In this document: piece by piece, positions 52,154-61,038 of the stretch | Numbering within the stretch: the first letter of the stretch is position 1 | Layout of the letters: every line of letters begins with the position of its first letter | NCBI RefSeq assembly: GCF_023703775.1 | Contig: NZ_CP098514.1 | Span: 2,825,998-2,889,997, forward strand | Reading direction: 5' to 3' | Length of the DNA stretch: 64,000 nt | Source of the DNA: Haloplanus sp. GDY1 | Lineage (GTDB): Archaea > Halobacteriota > Halobacteria > Halobacteriales > Haloferacaceae | Notes under the pieces: model-generated | What the model was told of the DNA's origin: nothing | Database searches by the model: none | Seen by the model: only the letters and a program-made list of their open reading frames with translations | Translations under genes and position numbers: made by a program

Positions 52154-53295
52154 TATTCGGCCGCGTCGTCGGGTCGCTGGTCGCTCGGGAACCACGCGAG
52201 GTCGTGATCGGCGTCGAGTTCGATCCGGACCGAGCAGTCGAGCGGGATGGTCTCGTCGTGGTTGTGCATACACTGGACGGTCGTGTCGTCGTCGAGGCGA
52301 ACCTCGTAGAGGATGGTCGGTCCGAGGTAGCGCCGCGAGACGACGCGGCCGTCGCCCTCGCCGTCGGTGGGCACGGCTCGGATGTCGTCCGGCCTGACGA
52401 GCACGTCGATGCGGGTTCGGTCGTACGTGCTCGCCAGCCCGTTGATCTGGTCGCGCGGGATCGGACCGAGCCCCGTCGTCACCTCGCCGCCGTGGACGTA
52501 GCCGGGGAGGAAGCTCGCGTGCCCGAGGAAGCCGGCGACGAAGCGGGATGTGGGCTGCTGGAACACCTGCTCGGGGTCGCCGACCTGTTCGATCCGCCCG
52601 TCGTTCATGACGGCCACGCGGTCGGAGATGGACAGTGCCTCCTCCTGGTCGTGCGTGACGGAGACGGCGGTCACGCCCGTCTCTTTGATGATGCGTCGGA
52701 CCTCCTCGCGCATCTCGACCCGCAGATCCACGTCGAGGTTCGAGAACGGCTCGTCGAGCAGGAGCACGTCCGGTTCGGGCGCCAGCGAGCGGGCGAGCGC
52801 CACCCGCTGTTGCTGGCCGCCGGAGAGTTCGTCGGGGTAGGAGTCGCGCTGGGCCTCCAGCCCCACGAGGTCGAGCAGTTCGTCGATCCGCGCCTCGCGG
52901 GCGCCGTCGTCCCAGTCGTCGATGCCGAACGCGACGTTCTCGGCGGTGGTGAGATGCGGGAAGAGCGCGAACTCCTGAAAGACGACGCCCACGCCGCGGC
53001 TCTCGGGGTCGACGAATCGGTCGGGGCCCGAGACGGTCGTCCCGTCGAGCGCGACTTCGCCCACGTTCGGGCGTTCGAGCCCCGCGATGAGGCGGAGCGT
53101 CGTCGTCTTGCCACAGCCGCTTGGGCCGAGCAGGGTGAGGATCTCGCCGTCGTGGACCGAGAGCGACAGCTCCTCGATGACCCGCTCGGACCCGTAGGAC
53201 TTCGAGACGTCGTCCAGTTCGAGGACCGGCGTTCCGTTCTCGTCCAGCGGCCGATCCGTCGTCTCCTCCGTCGCGTGTATCGTGCTATTTGACAT
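52153..53295 (-). CDS. Fe(III)-type ABC transporter ATP-binding protein
   Basis: 380 residues. Walker A LLGPSGCGKTTTLRLIAGLE, signature LSGGQQQRVALARSL, Walker B DVLLLDEPFSNLD and switch His in SVTHDQEEAL are all intact. A C-terminal TOBE region (about 250-370) places it in the FbpC/PotA group. The likely partners are the binding protein and permease encoded 5-7 kb away at 58091-60910, because no other permease is near. The start overlaps the end of a possible 76-residue gene by 11 bases; the stop overlaps the GT-C start. Confidence 0.9.
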   Translation of the reverse strand: MSNSTIHATEETTDRPLDENGTPVLELDDVSKSYGSERVIEELSLSVHDGEILTLLGPSGCGKTTTLRLIAGLERPNVGEVALDGTTVSGPDRFVDPESRGVGVVFQEFALFPHLTTAENVAFGIDDWDDGAREARIDELLDLVGLEAQRDSYPDELSGGQQQRVALARSLAPEPDVLLLDEPFSNLDVDLRVEMREEVRRIIKETGVTAVSVTHDQEEALSISDRVAVMNDGRIEQVGDPEQVFQQPTSRFVAGFLGHASFLPGYVHGGEVTTGLGPIPRDQINGLASTYDRTRIDVLVRPDDIRAVPTDGEGDGRVVSRRYLGPTILYEVRLDDDTTVQCMHNHDETIPLDCSVRIELDADHDLAWFPSDQRPDDAAE

Positions 53296-53515
53296 CGTAT
53301 CCCTCCTGTGAGAGGCTGACCGGCGTCGAGAACGCGGGGACGCCGTGGGGAACGGTCGCCGCCACGTGGCCGTAGCCGTCCGCCGCCGCCCGGACGTGGG
53401 CGACGAGCGCGGCTCGGAGCAGCCACACCAGCGGCGGTCGGATGGCGTCGACGGGCCCGCTCGCTACCGTCGTCGGGCGCGGTCGGTCGTCGATGGTGGG
53501 GTGGTCGGTGGCCAT
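53285..53515 (-). CDS. possible small protein before the ABC ATPase
   Basis: 76 residues (MATDHPTIDDRPRPTTVASG at the start, ending VSLSQEGYDVK). A mid region RPPLVWLLRAALVAHVRAAADGYG is moderately hydrophobic. The stop overlaps the ATPase start by 11 bases, as in translationally coupled genes, and the composition is less Arg-rich than the frame upstream of the ATG. No family recognised. The 266 bases between it and the dehydrogenase stop hold no other gene or iron-box copy that I can see. Confidence 0.4.
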   Translation of the reverse strand: MATDHPTIDDRPRPTTVASGPVDAIRPPLVWLLRAALVAHVRAAADGYGHVAATVPHGVPAFSTPVSLSQEGYDVK

Positions 53516-53781
53516 GGGGTCTCGGAGCGTTCCGACGTTCCTGGGTGGGATCGTCCCTTCCGGAGTCGTCCGTCGAGTGACGTGTAGATCCTCGGGTGGG
53601 TTCAATTCATCGATCGTCGGCAGGACGGGTGATCCGATCCTCGGATCCGGCGGACGCCCCCCGCGGGTGGGTTTCGAAGGCGACGCGCTCGTCCCGAGTC
53701 CGCGGCGGGTCGGACCGCCGGGTCGACGGCCCGATCGGCGCACGCACCGCCGGCGCGTCCGGGATCGACGGGGCGGAGACA

Positions 53782-55422
53782 TCACAGCACCTCGTCGACG
53801 TGATCCGCCACCTTGAGCGCGAGGGCTGCGATCGTGAGGGTGGGATTCATCGCGCCGCCGGTGACGAAGACGCTACTCCCGGCGATCCAGAGGTTGTCGA
53901 GGTCGTGGGTTCGCATCCGGGGCGAGACGACGCTCTCGTCGGGATCCGTCCCCATCCGTGTGGTCCCCATGTGGTGGAAGGCGGGACCGGTCGCCTCGGG
54001 GCCGACCTGCCACGTGATCTCGACGCCCAGTTCGGACAGGATCGCCTCCTGAATCTCGTTTGCGCGCCGGAGCGACCGCTCGGTCGCCTCGTCGATCCCC
54101 CAGTTGATCTCGGGGACGGGGTTCCCGTGATCGTCCGTCGTCGACGGATCCAGGCCGACGTAGTTCCCCTTTCGGGGACGTTGGCCGACGAGGCCGCCCA
54201 TCGCGATGCTGTTCCCGTAGCCGTCACGGAGCGACGCGAGGAGGTCGTCGCCGAACTCCTCGCTCCCGAGCGCCATCTCGACCGGCGACGGGCCGGCGTA
54301 GTTGAAGAACTCCAGTTTGAGCGGCGTGAACGCGGCCCGGTCGCCCTCGGCCCGCGGGATTCCCTCCTCGGTGCCCTCGGTCGGATCGTCGTAGAACTGG
54401 TGGGTTTCGCTCGTGAGAAACCCGACGTGGTTCTGGCGGGTCCGCTCGTCGACGACGCCGCCGGTGCCCGCGAACAGGTGGTCCATGAGGTACTTGCCGA
54501 CGAGTCCGCTGGAGTTGGCGAGGCCGTCCGGGTAGGCGTCAGACGTCGAGAGCAGGAGCAGCCGCGGCGTCTCGACGCCGCCGCAGGCCACGACGAACTG
54601 GCGTGCCGTCTGTCGGTGGGTCTCGCCGTCGGGCGTGGCGTACACCGCCGCCTCGACCGTCTCCCCCGCTCTGTCGTGTTCGAGACGCTGGACCGGAACC
54701 CGATCCAGAATTCGCGCCCCCGCCTCCCTCGCGTCGTCGACGGTGCGGGTCGCGTCGTACTTCGCGCCGGACGGACAGACCGGCTTGCACGTCCCGTAGC
54801 CGACACATTGTGACTCCCCGTCGTACGGTTCCGAGTTGCGAGCGTTCGGGACCGAGTGCATGGCGACGCCGAGCCGTTCGCACGCGTCGGCGAAGATGGA
54901 GTCGCTGTACGACGGCGGGAACGCGGGCATGGGATGTGGTCGCTCGCGTGGCGGTGCGAAGGGGTTGTCCGACGCACCCGCGACGCCGAGGGCCTCCTCC
55001 GCGCGGGCGTAGTAGGGTCGGAGGTCCTCGTAGTCGATCGGCCAGTCGGACGCGACGCCGTACCGCGACCGCGTTTCGAAATCCCCCTCGTGGAGGCGCA
55101 TCACCATCCCCTGCCAGTGGAGCGTCGTGCCACCCACACCCTTGACGCGCGCCCGGTTGAGCGGATAGAACCGCTCGCCCGTCGAGGAGTACGCGTCCCG
55201 TTCGCCGCCCATGTTCCAGACCGACAGCGGGCCGTGAGCCGGGCGGATCGCCCGCTCCATCCGTTCGAGCCGTTCGTCGGCGTCGAACCGCTCGCCGGCC
55301 TCCAGCACGACGACGTCGTGCCCGCGCTCGGCGAGCGTGTGTGCGACCAGTGCCCCCGCCGGCCCGGCGCCGACGACGCAGACGTCGACCCGCTCGGAGG
55401 GCGTCCGATCGCGGTCCGCCAT
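53782..55422 (-). CDS. GMC/FAD sugar dehydrogenase large subunit with 3Fe-4S signature
   Basis: 546 residues from the ATG at 55422, overlapping the subunit 3 stop (ATGA). The FAD motif VVGAGPAGALVAHTLAERG is near residue 17. VKGVGGTTLHWQGMVMRL and a C-terminal HHMGTTRMGTD with MNPTLTIAALALKVAD carry the GMC active site. Cys206, Cys212 and Cys216 (C-x5-C-x3-C in SQCVGYGTCKPVCPSG) match the spacing of the 3Fe-4S cysteines of bacterial FAD glucose dehydrogenase. It should oxidise an aldose or sugar acid, probably exported with its Tat-bearing partner. No cytochrome subunit is adjacent. Confidence 0.88.
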   Translation of the reverse strand: MADRDRTPSERVDVCVVGAGPAGALVAHTLAERGHDVVVLEAGERFDADERLERMERAIRPAHGPLSVWNMGGERDAYSSTGERFYPLNRARVKGVGGTTLHWQGMVMRLHEGDFETRSRYGVASDWPIDYEDLRPYYARAEEALGVAGASDNPFAPPRERPHPMPAFPPSYSDSIFADACERLGVAMHSVPNARNSEPYDGESQCVGYGTCKPVCPSGAKYDATRTVDDAREAGARILDRVPVQRLEHDRAGETVEAAVYATPDGETHRQTARQFVVACGGVETPRLLLLSTSDAYPDGLANSSGLVGKYLMDHLFAGTGGVVDERTRQNHVGFLTSETHQFYDDPTEGTEEGIPRAEGDRAAFTPLKLEFFNYAGPSPVEMALGSEEFGDDLLASLRDGYGNSIAMGGLVGQRPRKGNYVGLDPSTTDDHGNPVPEINWGIDEATERSLRRANEIQEAILSELGVEITWQVGPEATGPAFHHMGTTRMGTDPDESVVSPRMRTHDLDNLWIAGSSVFVTGGAMNPTLTIAALALKVADHVDEVL

Positions 55423-55970
55423 CACGGCTGTGGCCCCCGCTGGTAACTTGCGAGCCCGCCGGGGTGTCCCTGCGGGTTCTCTATGCCGACCAGCTCGCCG
55501 CCGGTCGGGGACGCGTACAGGGCGAACAGCAGTTCGTTGACGACGTAGTAGCGAACCCGTTCGACGTCGGACCCCTCCGGGTCGGGGTCGGTGGTGTCGA
55601 CGTTCATCCGTCGGAGCGCCTCCTCGCGATCCGACCGATCGAGAGCCGCGAACCCCTCGCCGTACCACGCCTCCGCGTACTCGTCGAGATACCCGGTCGC
55701 GTCCACGACACCCGCCACGTGGCCCGGCTCGTCCTCGGCCCGCCCCCGAACGTATCGGCCGACGAACGCGTCGACGTTCTCGACCGCCGACGGATAGAGA
55801 ACCTCCGCGGCGGCGACCAGCGTCGCCAGCTCGTCGTCGGTGACGGGCCGGTCGGCGTCGTCGCCCGACCCGCCCCGCTCGTCGTCCGACGACCGAAGGA
55901 CCGCACCACCGCCCACGGCGACGCCGGCGGCCGCCAGCGCCGCGAGCGCATCGCGTCGAGTCAATCTCAT
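55422..55970 (-). CDS. gluconate 2-dehydrogenase subunit 3 family protein with Tat signal
   Basis: 182 residues. The N-terminus MRLTRRDALAALAAAGVAVG is a twin-Arg signal. The mature part (DDELATLVAAAEVLYP, VDAFVGRYVRGRAEDEPGH, WYGEGFAALDRSDREEALRR) matches the small subunit of gluconate/glucose dehydrogenases. In bacteria this subunit carries the catalytic subunit through the Tat system. The TTTAGG-type operator sits 9-24 bases before its ATG, so this pair is likely iron-controlled. Confidence 0.87.
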   Translation of the reverse strand: MRLTRRDALAALAAAGVAVGGGAVLRSSDDERGGSGDDADRPVTDDELATLVAAAEVLYPSAVENVDAFVGRYVRGRAEDEPGHVAGVVDATGYLDEYAEAWYGEGFAALDRSDREEALRRMNVDTTDPDPEGSDVERVRYYVVNELLFALYASPTGGELVGIENPQGHPGGLASYQRGPQP

Positions 55971-55978
55971 TGGCGTGG

Positions 55979-55994
55979 ATTAGGTCAACCTAAA
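55979..55994. promoter_or_regulatory. iron-box-like operator, copy 1 (ATTAGG-TCAA-CCTAAA)
   Basis: A 16-base inverted repeat matching TTTAGG-N4-CCTAAA with one changed end base. It begins 9 bases before the ATG at 55970 and lies 2 bases after the GT-C stop. The half-sites TTAGG/CCTAA are those of DtxR/IdeR-family metal repressors. Confidence 0.7.
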
Positions 55995-55995
55995 C

Positions 55996-58011
55996 TTAGG
56001 GGTTGGGTTCGCCGGCGACCAGTTCGCTCCGGACGAAGACGCCGTCGGGGGCCGACGACGGAATGTACGCTGCCGCGCCGCCACAGGCGCGGGCGTTGCG
56101 ACAGCGCTCGATTCTGGGCGTGAGCGCACGGACGGTCCCGTCGGCGGCCTCCACGGGGAGGTCGAGTCGGTACGCGAACCCGCCGCCGGGTCCGTAGTCG
56201 ACGAACACGGTCAGTCGAACGTCGTCCCGACCGTCGACCGCGACGGTTTCGTTCTCCACCGGACGGACGTCGCCCGCGACGTGGATCCGTCCGTCCTCGA
56301 TCGAGAGGTTCACGGCGAGGCTGTCGGTGACGTTCGGCGCGACGTAGTAGACGCTGCCCTCGTCGGTCGCGATGCGAGCCGTGACGCCGATCGCCCCGTC
56401 GGGGATGCCGACGGCGGTATCGAGGCGAACGCTCCCCCCGGAGACGTCACGGACTCGCTGCAGGCGAGCGTCCTCCGGCGATCCCGCGTACGGCGCCCAG
56501 CCCCCGCGATAGACGTAGCGGTACGCGCGTCGGTCGGGGAACTCGTCCACCACTGCGAAGGGTTCGTCGTCGATGGCGTAGACGGTGCGGCCGTCGAACC
56601 CGGGGTCGTTTCGCAGCGGTTGGAACGGGTGGTTGAGCCAGTCGCCGTAGGGGTCCGGCAGGAGGACCAGGGAGTTCCGCGGCGGGCCCGCCTCGAACGG
56701 TTCGTACACGTCCTCGTAGGTGTCGGTCGCCTCCATGTTCTCCGCGATCCGCTCGTCGAGGTCGTTCGCCGTGACCGATCCGACCGCCCCCGCACTCACG
56801 ACCAGGACGAGGACGAACGCCGTGCGGGCCAGCCGCCGATCCACCCGCTCGTCGAGAGCGCGATGGAGCAGACGGCCACCCCAGAGTATCCCCGCGGCCG
56901 CGAACGCCGCCGTCGGCAGGAGCAGATCGAAGTGATAGTACGGGCCGAACGCCGACACGAGACCGTCCCCGGCCCTGTCGATGTCGCCCAGGATGTTGAA
57001 GTTCCCCCAGAAGTAGACGTTACCGGCGACGATCGAGACGAACAGCCCGCCGATCACCCCCTCACGGGCCGAGGGGCGGCGGTGAACCGTGCGGGCGATC
57101 CCGAGGACCGCGAGTGCGGCTCCCAGCGCCCCCCCGGCGATCCACTCCGTGAAGAAGAGTTCGACGACTTTGCCGTTCGCTCGCATCGCCAGCTCCGGGG
57201 TGTAGTGGATCTCGTGTGCGAGGATCTCCCGGTGACCGAAGCCCAGCCCGTCGCGCGGGGCGAACGCCTCGTACGGGAACAGCCACGCCGACCCCGTTAC
57301 GAGGGCGTTGTATCCGAGCGTCGTTCCGACGCCGGCCAGTCCGAGCGCCGCGACGATGGCCTGCCGCTCCAGCGCCCCCTGCCAGTCCCGGTAGAGTGAC
57401 CACAGTGCGTGACAGACGAACGGCGCCGCGAACAGGACGGCCGTGTAGGGGCGGGCGAAGAAGGCGAGTCCCACGGCCGTGCCGGCGACGGCAGCCCACC
57501 GACGGTCGCCGGTTCGGTCGGCGCGGAGATAGCCGTACGCGAACCCGAGGTTCAGGAGCGTCGTCGGTGCGTACGGGAGGAACACCGACGAGTCGACGAG
57601 AAAGAGCGGCGACGCGAGGACGAACCCGCCGGCCACCAGCCCGGTCGGCCGGTCGAAGACCTCGTCGACGACCGCGACGACGAGCGCGAGATTGGCTGCC
57701 GCGATCCCGACGAGCGCCAACCGGTACCCGCCGACCAGCCGACCCAGCGCGAACATCGCGGCGGGGACCGGCGTGTATTTCGGATACAGTCGGTCGCCGT
57801 TCTCGACGAAGAACCAGGGCCTGAAGGCGCCCTCCAGGGGCGGCCGGAGGTTCAACTGCCCCTCGAGGAGCATCGCGGCCTGCTGGAGGTACACCCCCTC
57901 GTCGTGATTCAGCGAATGGTACGGGAACACCTGCGTGGAGACGATCCACACGGCCGCCGCACCGGCGAGGGCGACTGCCGCGGCGGCGAGGGTGTAGGTC
58001 CGACGGCGCAT
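55996..58011 (-). CDS. GT-C membrane glycosyltransferase, GT39-like (paralogue 2)
   Basis: 671 residues with the same plan as the 50072-52153 gene: FPYHSLNHDEGVYLQQ in the first loop, about 12 TM helices to residue ~400, PDPYGDWLNHPFQPLRNDPG, and a beta-rich C-terminal part (about 450-671) ending VRSELVAGEPNP. The two proteins are clearly related along their whole length. It lies 79 bases after the permease gene and directly before the dehydrogenase pair, so it is embedded in the iron locus. A polyprenyl-phosphate sugar donor and surface glycan acceptor are inferred. Confidence 0.86.
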   Translation of the reverse strand: MRRRTYTLAAAAVALAGAAAVWIVSTQVFPYHSLNHDEGVYLQQAAMLLEGQLNLRPPLEGAFRPWFFVENGDRLYPKYTPVPAAMFALGRLVGGYRLALVGIAAANLALVVAVVDEVFDRPTGLVAGGFVLASPLFLVDSSVFLPYAPTTLLNLGFAYGYLRADRTGDRRWAAVAGTAVGLAFFARPYTAVLFAAPFVCHALWSLYRDWQGALERQAIVAALGLAGVGTTLGYNALVTGSAWLFPYEAFAPRDGLGFGHREILAHEIHYTPELAMRANGKVVELFFTEWIAGGALGAALAVLGIARTVHRRPSAREGVIGGLFVSIVAGNVYFWGNFNILGDIDRAGDGLVSAFGPYYHFDLLLPTAAFAAAGILWGGRLLHRALDERVDRRLARTAFVLVLVVSAGAVGSVTANDLDERIAENMEATDTYEDVYEPFEAGPPRNSLVLLPDPYGDWLNHPFQPLRNDPGFDGRTVYAIDDEPFAVVDEFPDRRAYRYVYRGGWAPYAGSPEDARLQRVRDVSGGSVRLDTAVGIPDGAIGVTARIATDEGSVYYVAPNVTDSLAVNLSIEDGRIHVAGDVRPVENETVAVDGRDDVRLTVFVDYGPGGGFAYRLDLPVEAADGTVRALTPRIERCRNARACGGAAAYIPSSAPDGVFVRSELVAGEPNP

Positions 58012-58090
58012 CTCAGTCCCCCGCGACCCCCGTCTCGGGGCCGTGATCGAGCGTCGCCTGCCGTCGTGTCGTGGCGTCGGTCATCGTGCG

Positions 58091-59719
58091 TTACTGGTCG
58101 GACTTCCGACCACCCTCCTGTGCCAGGATGACCGCCATCGAGAGCCCGGACACGACGACCAACACGAGCGCCGGCACGGCCGCCTGCCCGTACAGCCCCG
58201 CCTCCTGCACGCGCCAGATGTAGGTGACGAGCGTGTCGAACCGGAGCGGACGGAGGATGAGGGTCGCCGGTAGCTCCTTCATGGTCGTGAGGAAGACCAG
58301 CGCCGCCCCGGTCGCGATTCCCGGCAGGACCAGCGGCAACGTTATCGACCGGAAGGCGGCCAGCCGCGACCGGCCGAGCGTGCGCGCCGCTTCGACCAGC
58401 CCGCGGTCAACCTGCATGCGTGACGTCCGTATCGGCCCGATGGCCTGTGGCATGAACCGGACGACGTAGGCGAACACGAGCAGCGGGATCGTCTTGTACA
58501 GCGCCGGGACCACGTCGAGGCTGAAGCTCACGAGCGCGATCGCGAGGACGATCCCCGGGGTGGCATAGCCCACGTACGGTGCCCGGTCCGCGACGGTCGC
58601 GACGACGGACTCGGAGACCGCCGACCGGAGCGCGATCGGGAGCGCGACGAGGATCGCCCCACCGGCCGCGAGCAGCGACACGTACACCGAGTTCCACCCG
58701 TAGGACCACGAGAACGACATGGAGCCGGTCGCGTATCCGGGGCCGGTTCGCAGGAACCACATCCCGAAGATGCCGATCGGGAGCAGGATGGCCACGGCAC
58801 CGATTCCTGCCGGTAGCAGCGTCGCCGGGTACCGCCAGCGACCGAGGTCGAGGGTCGTCGCGCCCCGGTTCCCGCGGCTCTCGTAGGCACCCGACTCGTC
58901 GATGCCGATTCTGGACTCGATGGCCAGGATCACCGCCGTGACGGCGAAGAGCTGGAGCGACAGGAGCGCCGCGTAGTCCCGCATGAACGCGTTGTATCGG
59001 GCGTAGATGAACTGCGTGAACACTTCCACGCGCATGATGTTCGGGGTGCCGAAGTCGGAGAGCGTATAGAGAGCAACCAGCAGCGCGCCGGCGGTGATCC
59101 CCGGCGTGATCTGCGGGAGCGTGATGCGCTTGAACGCCTCCCATCGCCCGGCGTTGAGCGTGCGGGCCGCCTCGACGAGCGAGGCGTCAAGCGACAGGAG
59201 GGACGCTCGCGTCGTCAGAAAGACGTAGGGATACGTGTAGAGCGTGAGGACGACCGCGGCGCCGACGAATCCGTACACCGTCGGCAGCTTCGGCACGCCC
59301 AGTGGCGCCAGCGCGTTCGTGAGTGCCCCCCGCGGACCGAACGCCGAGACGGCGGCGAAGGCACCGAGATAGCTCGGAATGGCCAGCGGGAGCGCGATGA
59401 CGACGGTCCAGAACCGCTGTAGCGGGAGCTTGGCCTGTACCGTGAGGACGGCGAGCGGAACGCCGACCACGACGCTCGCTCCGGTTACGACGGCGACCAG
59501 CGCGACGGTCCGCACCAGGACCCGCATCGTGGTCGGCGCGACCGTGAGGTCGATGGCTCGTGACCCGAGAGTGAACACGTCGACGACGAGCCATCCGAGC
59601 GGGAGGACGAGAGTGGCGGAGACGGCGGCCGCGAGCAGGGTCAGCCCCGTCCCTATCGACGTCGCTTCGTCCGCCGTGACACGCGAACCGAACGACGTGA
59701 CCCACTCCCGGACCCGCAT
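58091..59719 (-). CDS. Fe(III)-type ABC transporter permease (FbpB-like, fused halves)
   Basis: 542 residues with about 12 TM helices in two homologous halves. Each half has an ABC-permease loop: VEAARTLNAGRWEAFKRITLP near 190 and VEAARTLGRSRLAAFRSITLP near 445 (EAA-type motifs). This fused layout is typical of FbpB-type ferric and related importers. The start is 3 bases after the binding-protein stop, so they form one operon. The matching ATPase is the separated gene at 52153-53295. Confidence 0.92.
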   Translation of the reverse strand: MRVREWVTSFGSRVTADEATSIGTGLTLLAAAVSATLVLPLGWLVVDVFTLGSRAIDLTVAPTTMRVLVRTVALVAVVTGASVVVGVPLAVLTVQAKLPLQRFWTVVIALPLAIPSYLGAFAAVSAFGPRGALTNALAPLGVPKLPTVYGFVGAAVVLTLYTYPYVFLTTRASLLSLDASLVEAARTLNAGRWEAFKRITLPQITPGITAGALLVALYTLSDFGTPNIMRVEVFTQFIYARYNAFMRDYAALLSLQLFAVTAVILAIESRIGIDESGAYESRGNRGATTLDLGRWRYPATLLPAGIGAVAILLPIGIFGMWFLRTGPGYATGSMSFSWSYGWNSVYVSLLAAGGAILVALPIALRSAVSESVVATVADRAPYVGYATPGIVLAIALVSFSLDVVPALYKTIPLLVFAYVVRFMPQAIGPIRTSRMQVDRGLVEAARTLGRSRLAAFRSITLPLVLPGIATGAALVFLTTMKELPATLILRPLRFDTLVTYIWRVQEAGLYGQAAVPALVLVVVSGLSMAVILAQEGGRKSDQ

Positions 59720-59722
59720 CGG

Positions 59723-60910
59723 TCACCCGAGTACGTCAGCCTCTCGCATGAGTTCGAGCGTCGGTTCGAGGTCCGACAGCTCCGAGAGGTCGATGTTCGG
59801 CGGATTCAGCTGATCGACCGTGGGCAGATCGCCCGGCGGTGCCACGCCGGAGATCATCGGATACGCGAAGCTGACGGTCGTGAAGAACTCCTGTGCCTCC
59901 GAGGAGAGCAGGTGGCGAACGAAGTTGTTGACCAGTTCGCCTTTCTCCGTCCCCTCGATTCGCAGTGCTCCGGCGACGTTGACGAGTGCCCCGGCGTCGT
60001 TTTCGGTGAACGCGAGGCCCAGGGGCGCGTCGGGGCGGCTGTTCTTGACGCGAAGGGCGTAGTAGTGGTTGGCGAAGCCCGCGGTGAGCGCACCGTCGGC
60101 GACCTGACTGGAGATGACGAACTCGTTCGGGTACTGCTCCGTTCCCGCCTCGCGCATCGAGACGAGCCACTCCCGGGCGGCGTCCTCGCCCCGGAGGAGT
60201 CGCATCGCGGTCACGAACGATTTGAAGGCCCCGTACGTCGGCGCCCAGCCCATCGTTCCGCGGAGCGCGTCCGTGTTCGGAATCTCCCGAACCTTGTTCG
60301 GGACGTCGCCCTCGCTCAGCTGCTCGGTGTTGTACGGGATGCTCCGTGCTCGCCCCGCGACGCCGACCCACGCGTTGTCCTCGCCCCGGAAGCCGCTCGG
60401 GACGGGCTCGACGACCTCGTCCGGGAGCGGTTCGTACGCGTCGTTGTCGGCAACGAACCCCAGCGAACTCGCGTCGATGGACCAGAAGACGTCGGCCTGC
60501 GGCGCTCCGGCCTCTACCTCCTCGACGACGGTCTGGGCCAGCGACGACGAGGAGGCGCTGCTGGCGAAGACCTGGAACTCGGGGTAGATCTCCTGCAGCA
60601 TCTCGACGAACTCGTAGTAGATGCCGCCCTCTCCGCCGCCGATGTAGAGGTTCAGCGACCCGGACAGGTTCGGAAGCTCCTCGATCGAGGTCCCTCCGGG
60701 GGCGGACCGGCCCTCGACGAGCGCGCCCGAGCCCCGGAACGCGCTCAGCGCCGGAATCTCGACGTTCCCCGAGCCGTTCGTTCCTTCGGTTCCATCGCCA
60801 CCGCCACCGCCACCTCCCAAGAGGCCCGAACAGCCGGCCAGACCGGCCGTCGAGCCAGCTGCGAGTGTTCCCAGCACCTGTCGTCGACTGAGGCGGGTGT
60901 CTCGCTCCAT
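59723..60910 (-). CDS. Fe(III)-binding lipoprotein of the ABC importer (FbpA-like)
   Basis: 395 residues. SRRQVLGTLAAGSTAGLAGCSG combines a twin-Arg start with a lipobox, so it is exported and lipid-anchored. A Gly-rich linker precedes the binding domain. SGSLNLYIGGGEGGIYYEFVE opens it, VFWSIDASSLG follows, and NHYYALRVKNSRPDAPLG contains the adjacent Tyr pair that binds ferric iron in FbpA/FutA proteins. A TATA box and a TTTAGG operator sit directly before the ATG, predicting iron-repressed, leaderless expression. First gene of the ABC operon. Confidence 0.92.
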   Translation of the reverse strand: MERDTRLSRRQVLGTLAAGSTAGLAGCSGLLGGGGGGGDGTEGTNGSGNVEIPALSAFRGSGALVEGRSAPGGTSIEELPNLSGSLNLYIGGGEGGIYYEFVEMLQEIYPEFQVFASSASSSSLAQTVVEEVEAGAPQADVFWSIDASSLGFVADNDAYEPLPDEVVEPVPSGFRGEDNAWVGVAGRARSIPYNTEQLSEGDVPNKVREIPNTDALRGTMGWAPTYGAFKSFVTAMRLLRGEDAAREWLVSMREAGTEQYPNEFVISSQVADGALTAGFANHYYALRVKNSRPDAPLGLAFTENDAGALVNVAGALRIEGTEKGELVNNFVRHLLSSEAQEFFTTVSFAYPMISGVAPPGDLPTVDQLNPPNIDLSELSDLEPTLELMREADVLG

Positions 60911-60914
60911 ATGA

Positions 60915-60930
60915 TTTAGGCCACCCTAAA
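60915..60930. promoter_or_regulatory. iron-box-like operator, copy 2 (TTTAGG-CCAC-CCTAAA)
   Basis: A perfect 6-4-6 inverted repeat that begins 5 bases before the FbpA-like ATG and ends just short of its TATA element (CAAATATAAG at about 60936-60944). A repressor bound here would cover the transcription start. Confidence 0.8.
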
Positions 60931-60935
60931 ACCAC

Positions 60936-60944
60936 TTATATTTG
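60936..60944 (-). promoter_or_regulatory. TATA box of the iron ABC operon
   Basis: AAATATAAG in gene direction, centred about 30 bases before the ATG at 60910 and directly upstream of operator copy 2. Confidence 0.65.
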
Positions 60945-61038
60945 CCGATTCGAAGACTCAGCGGCCAGTTCGCGGGGTTCGTCGGCCAACGCGAGATATT
61001 TCCGTCGGAGCGGGGCGGCGACGCTCGCGTGACTGCGC

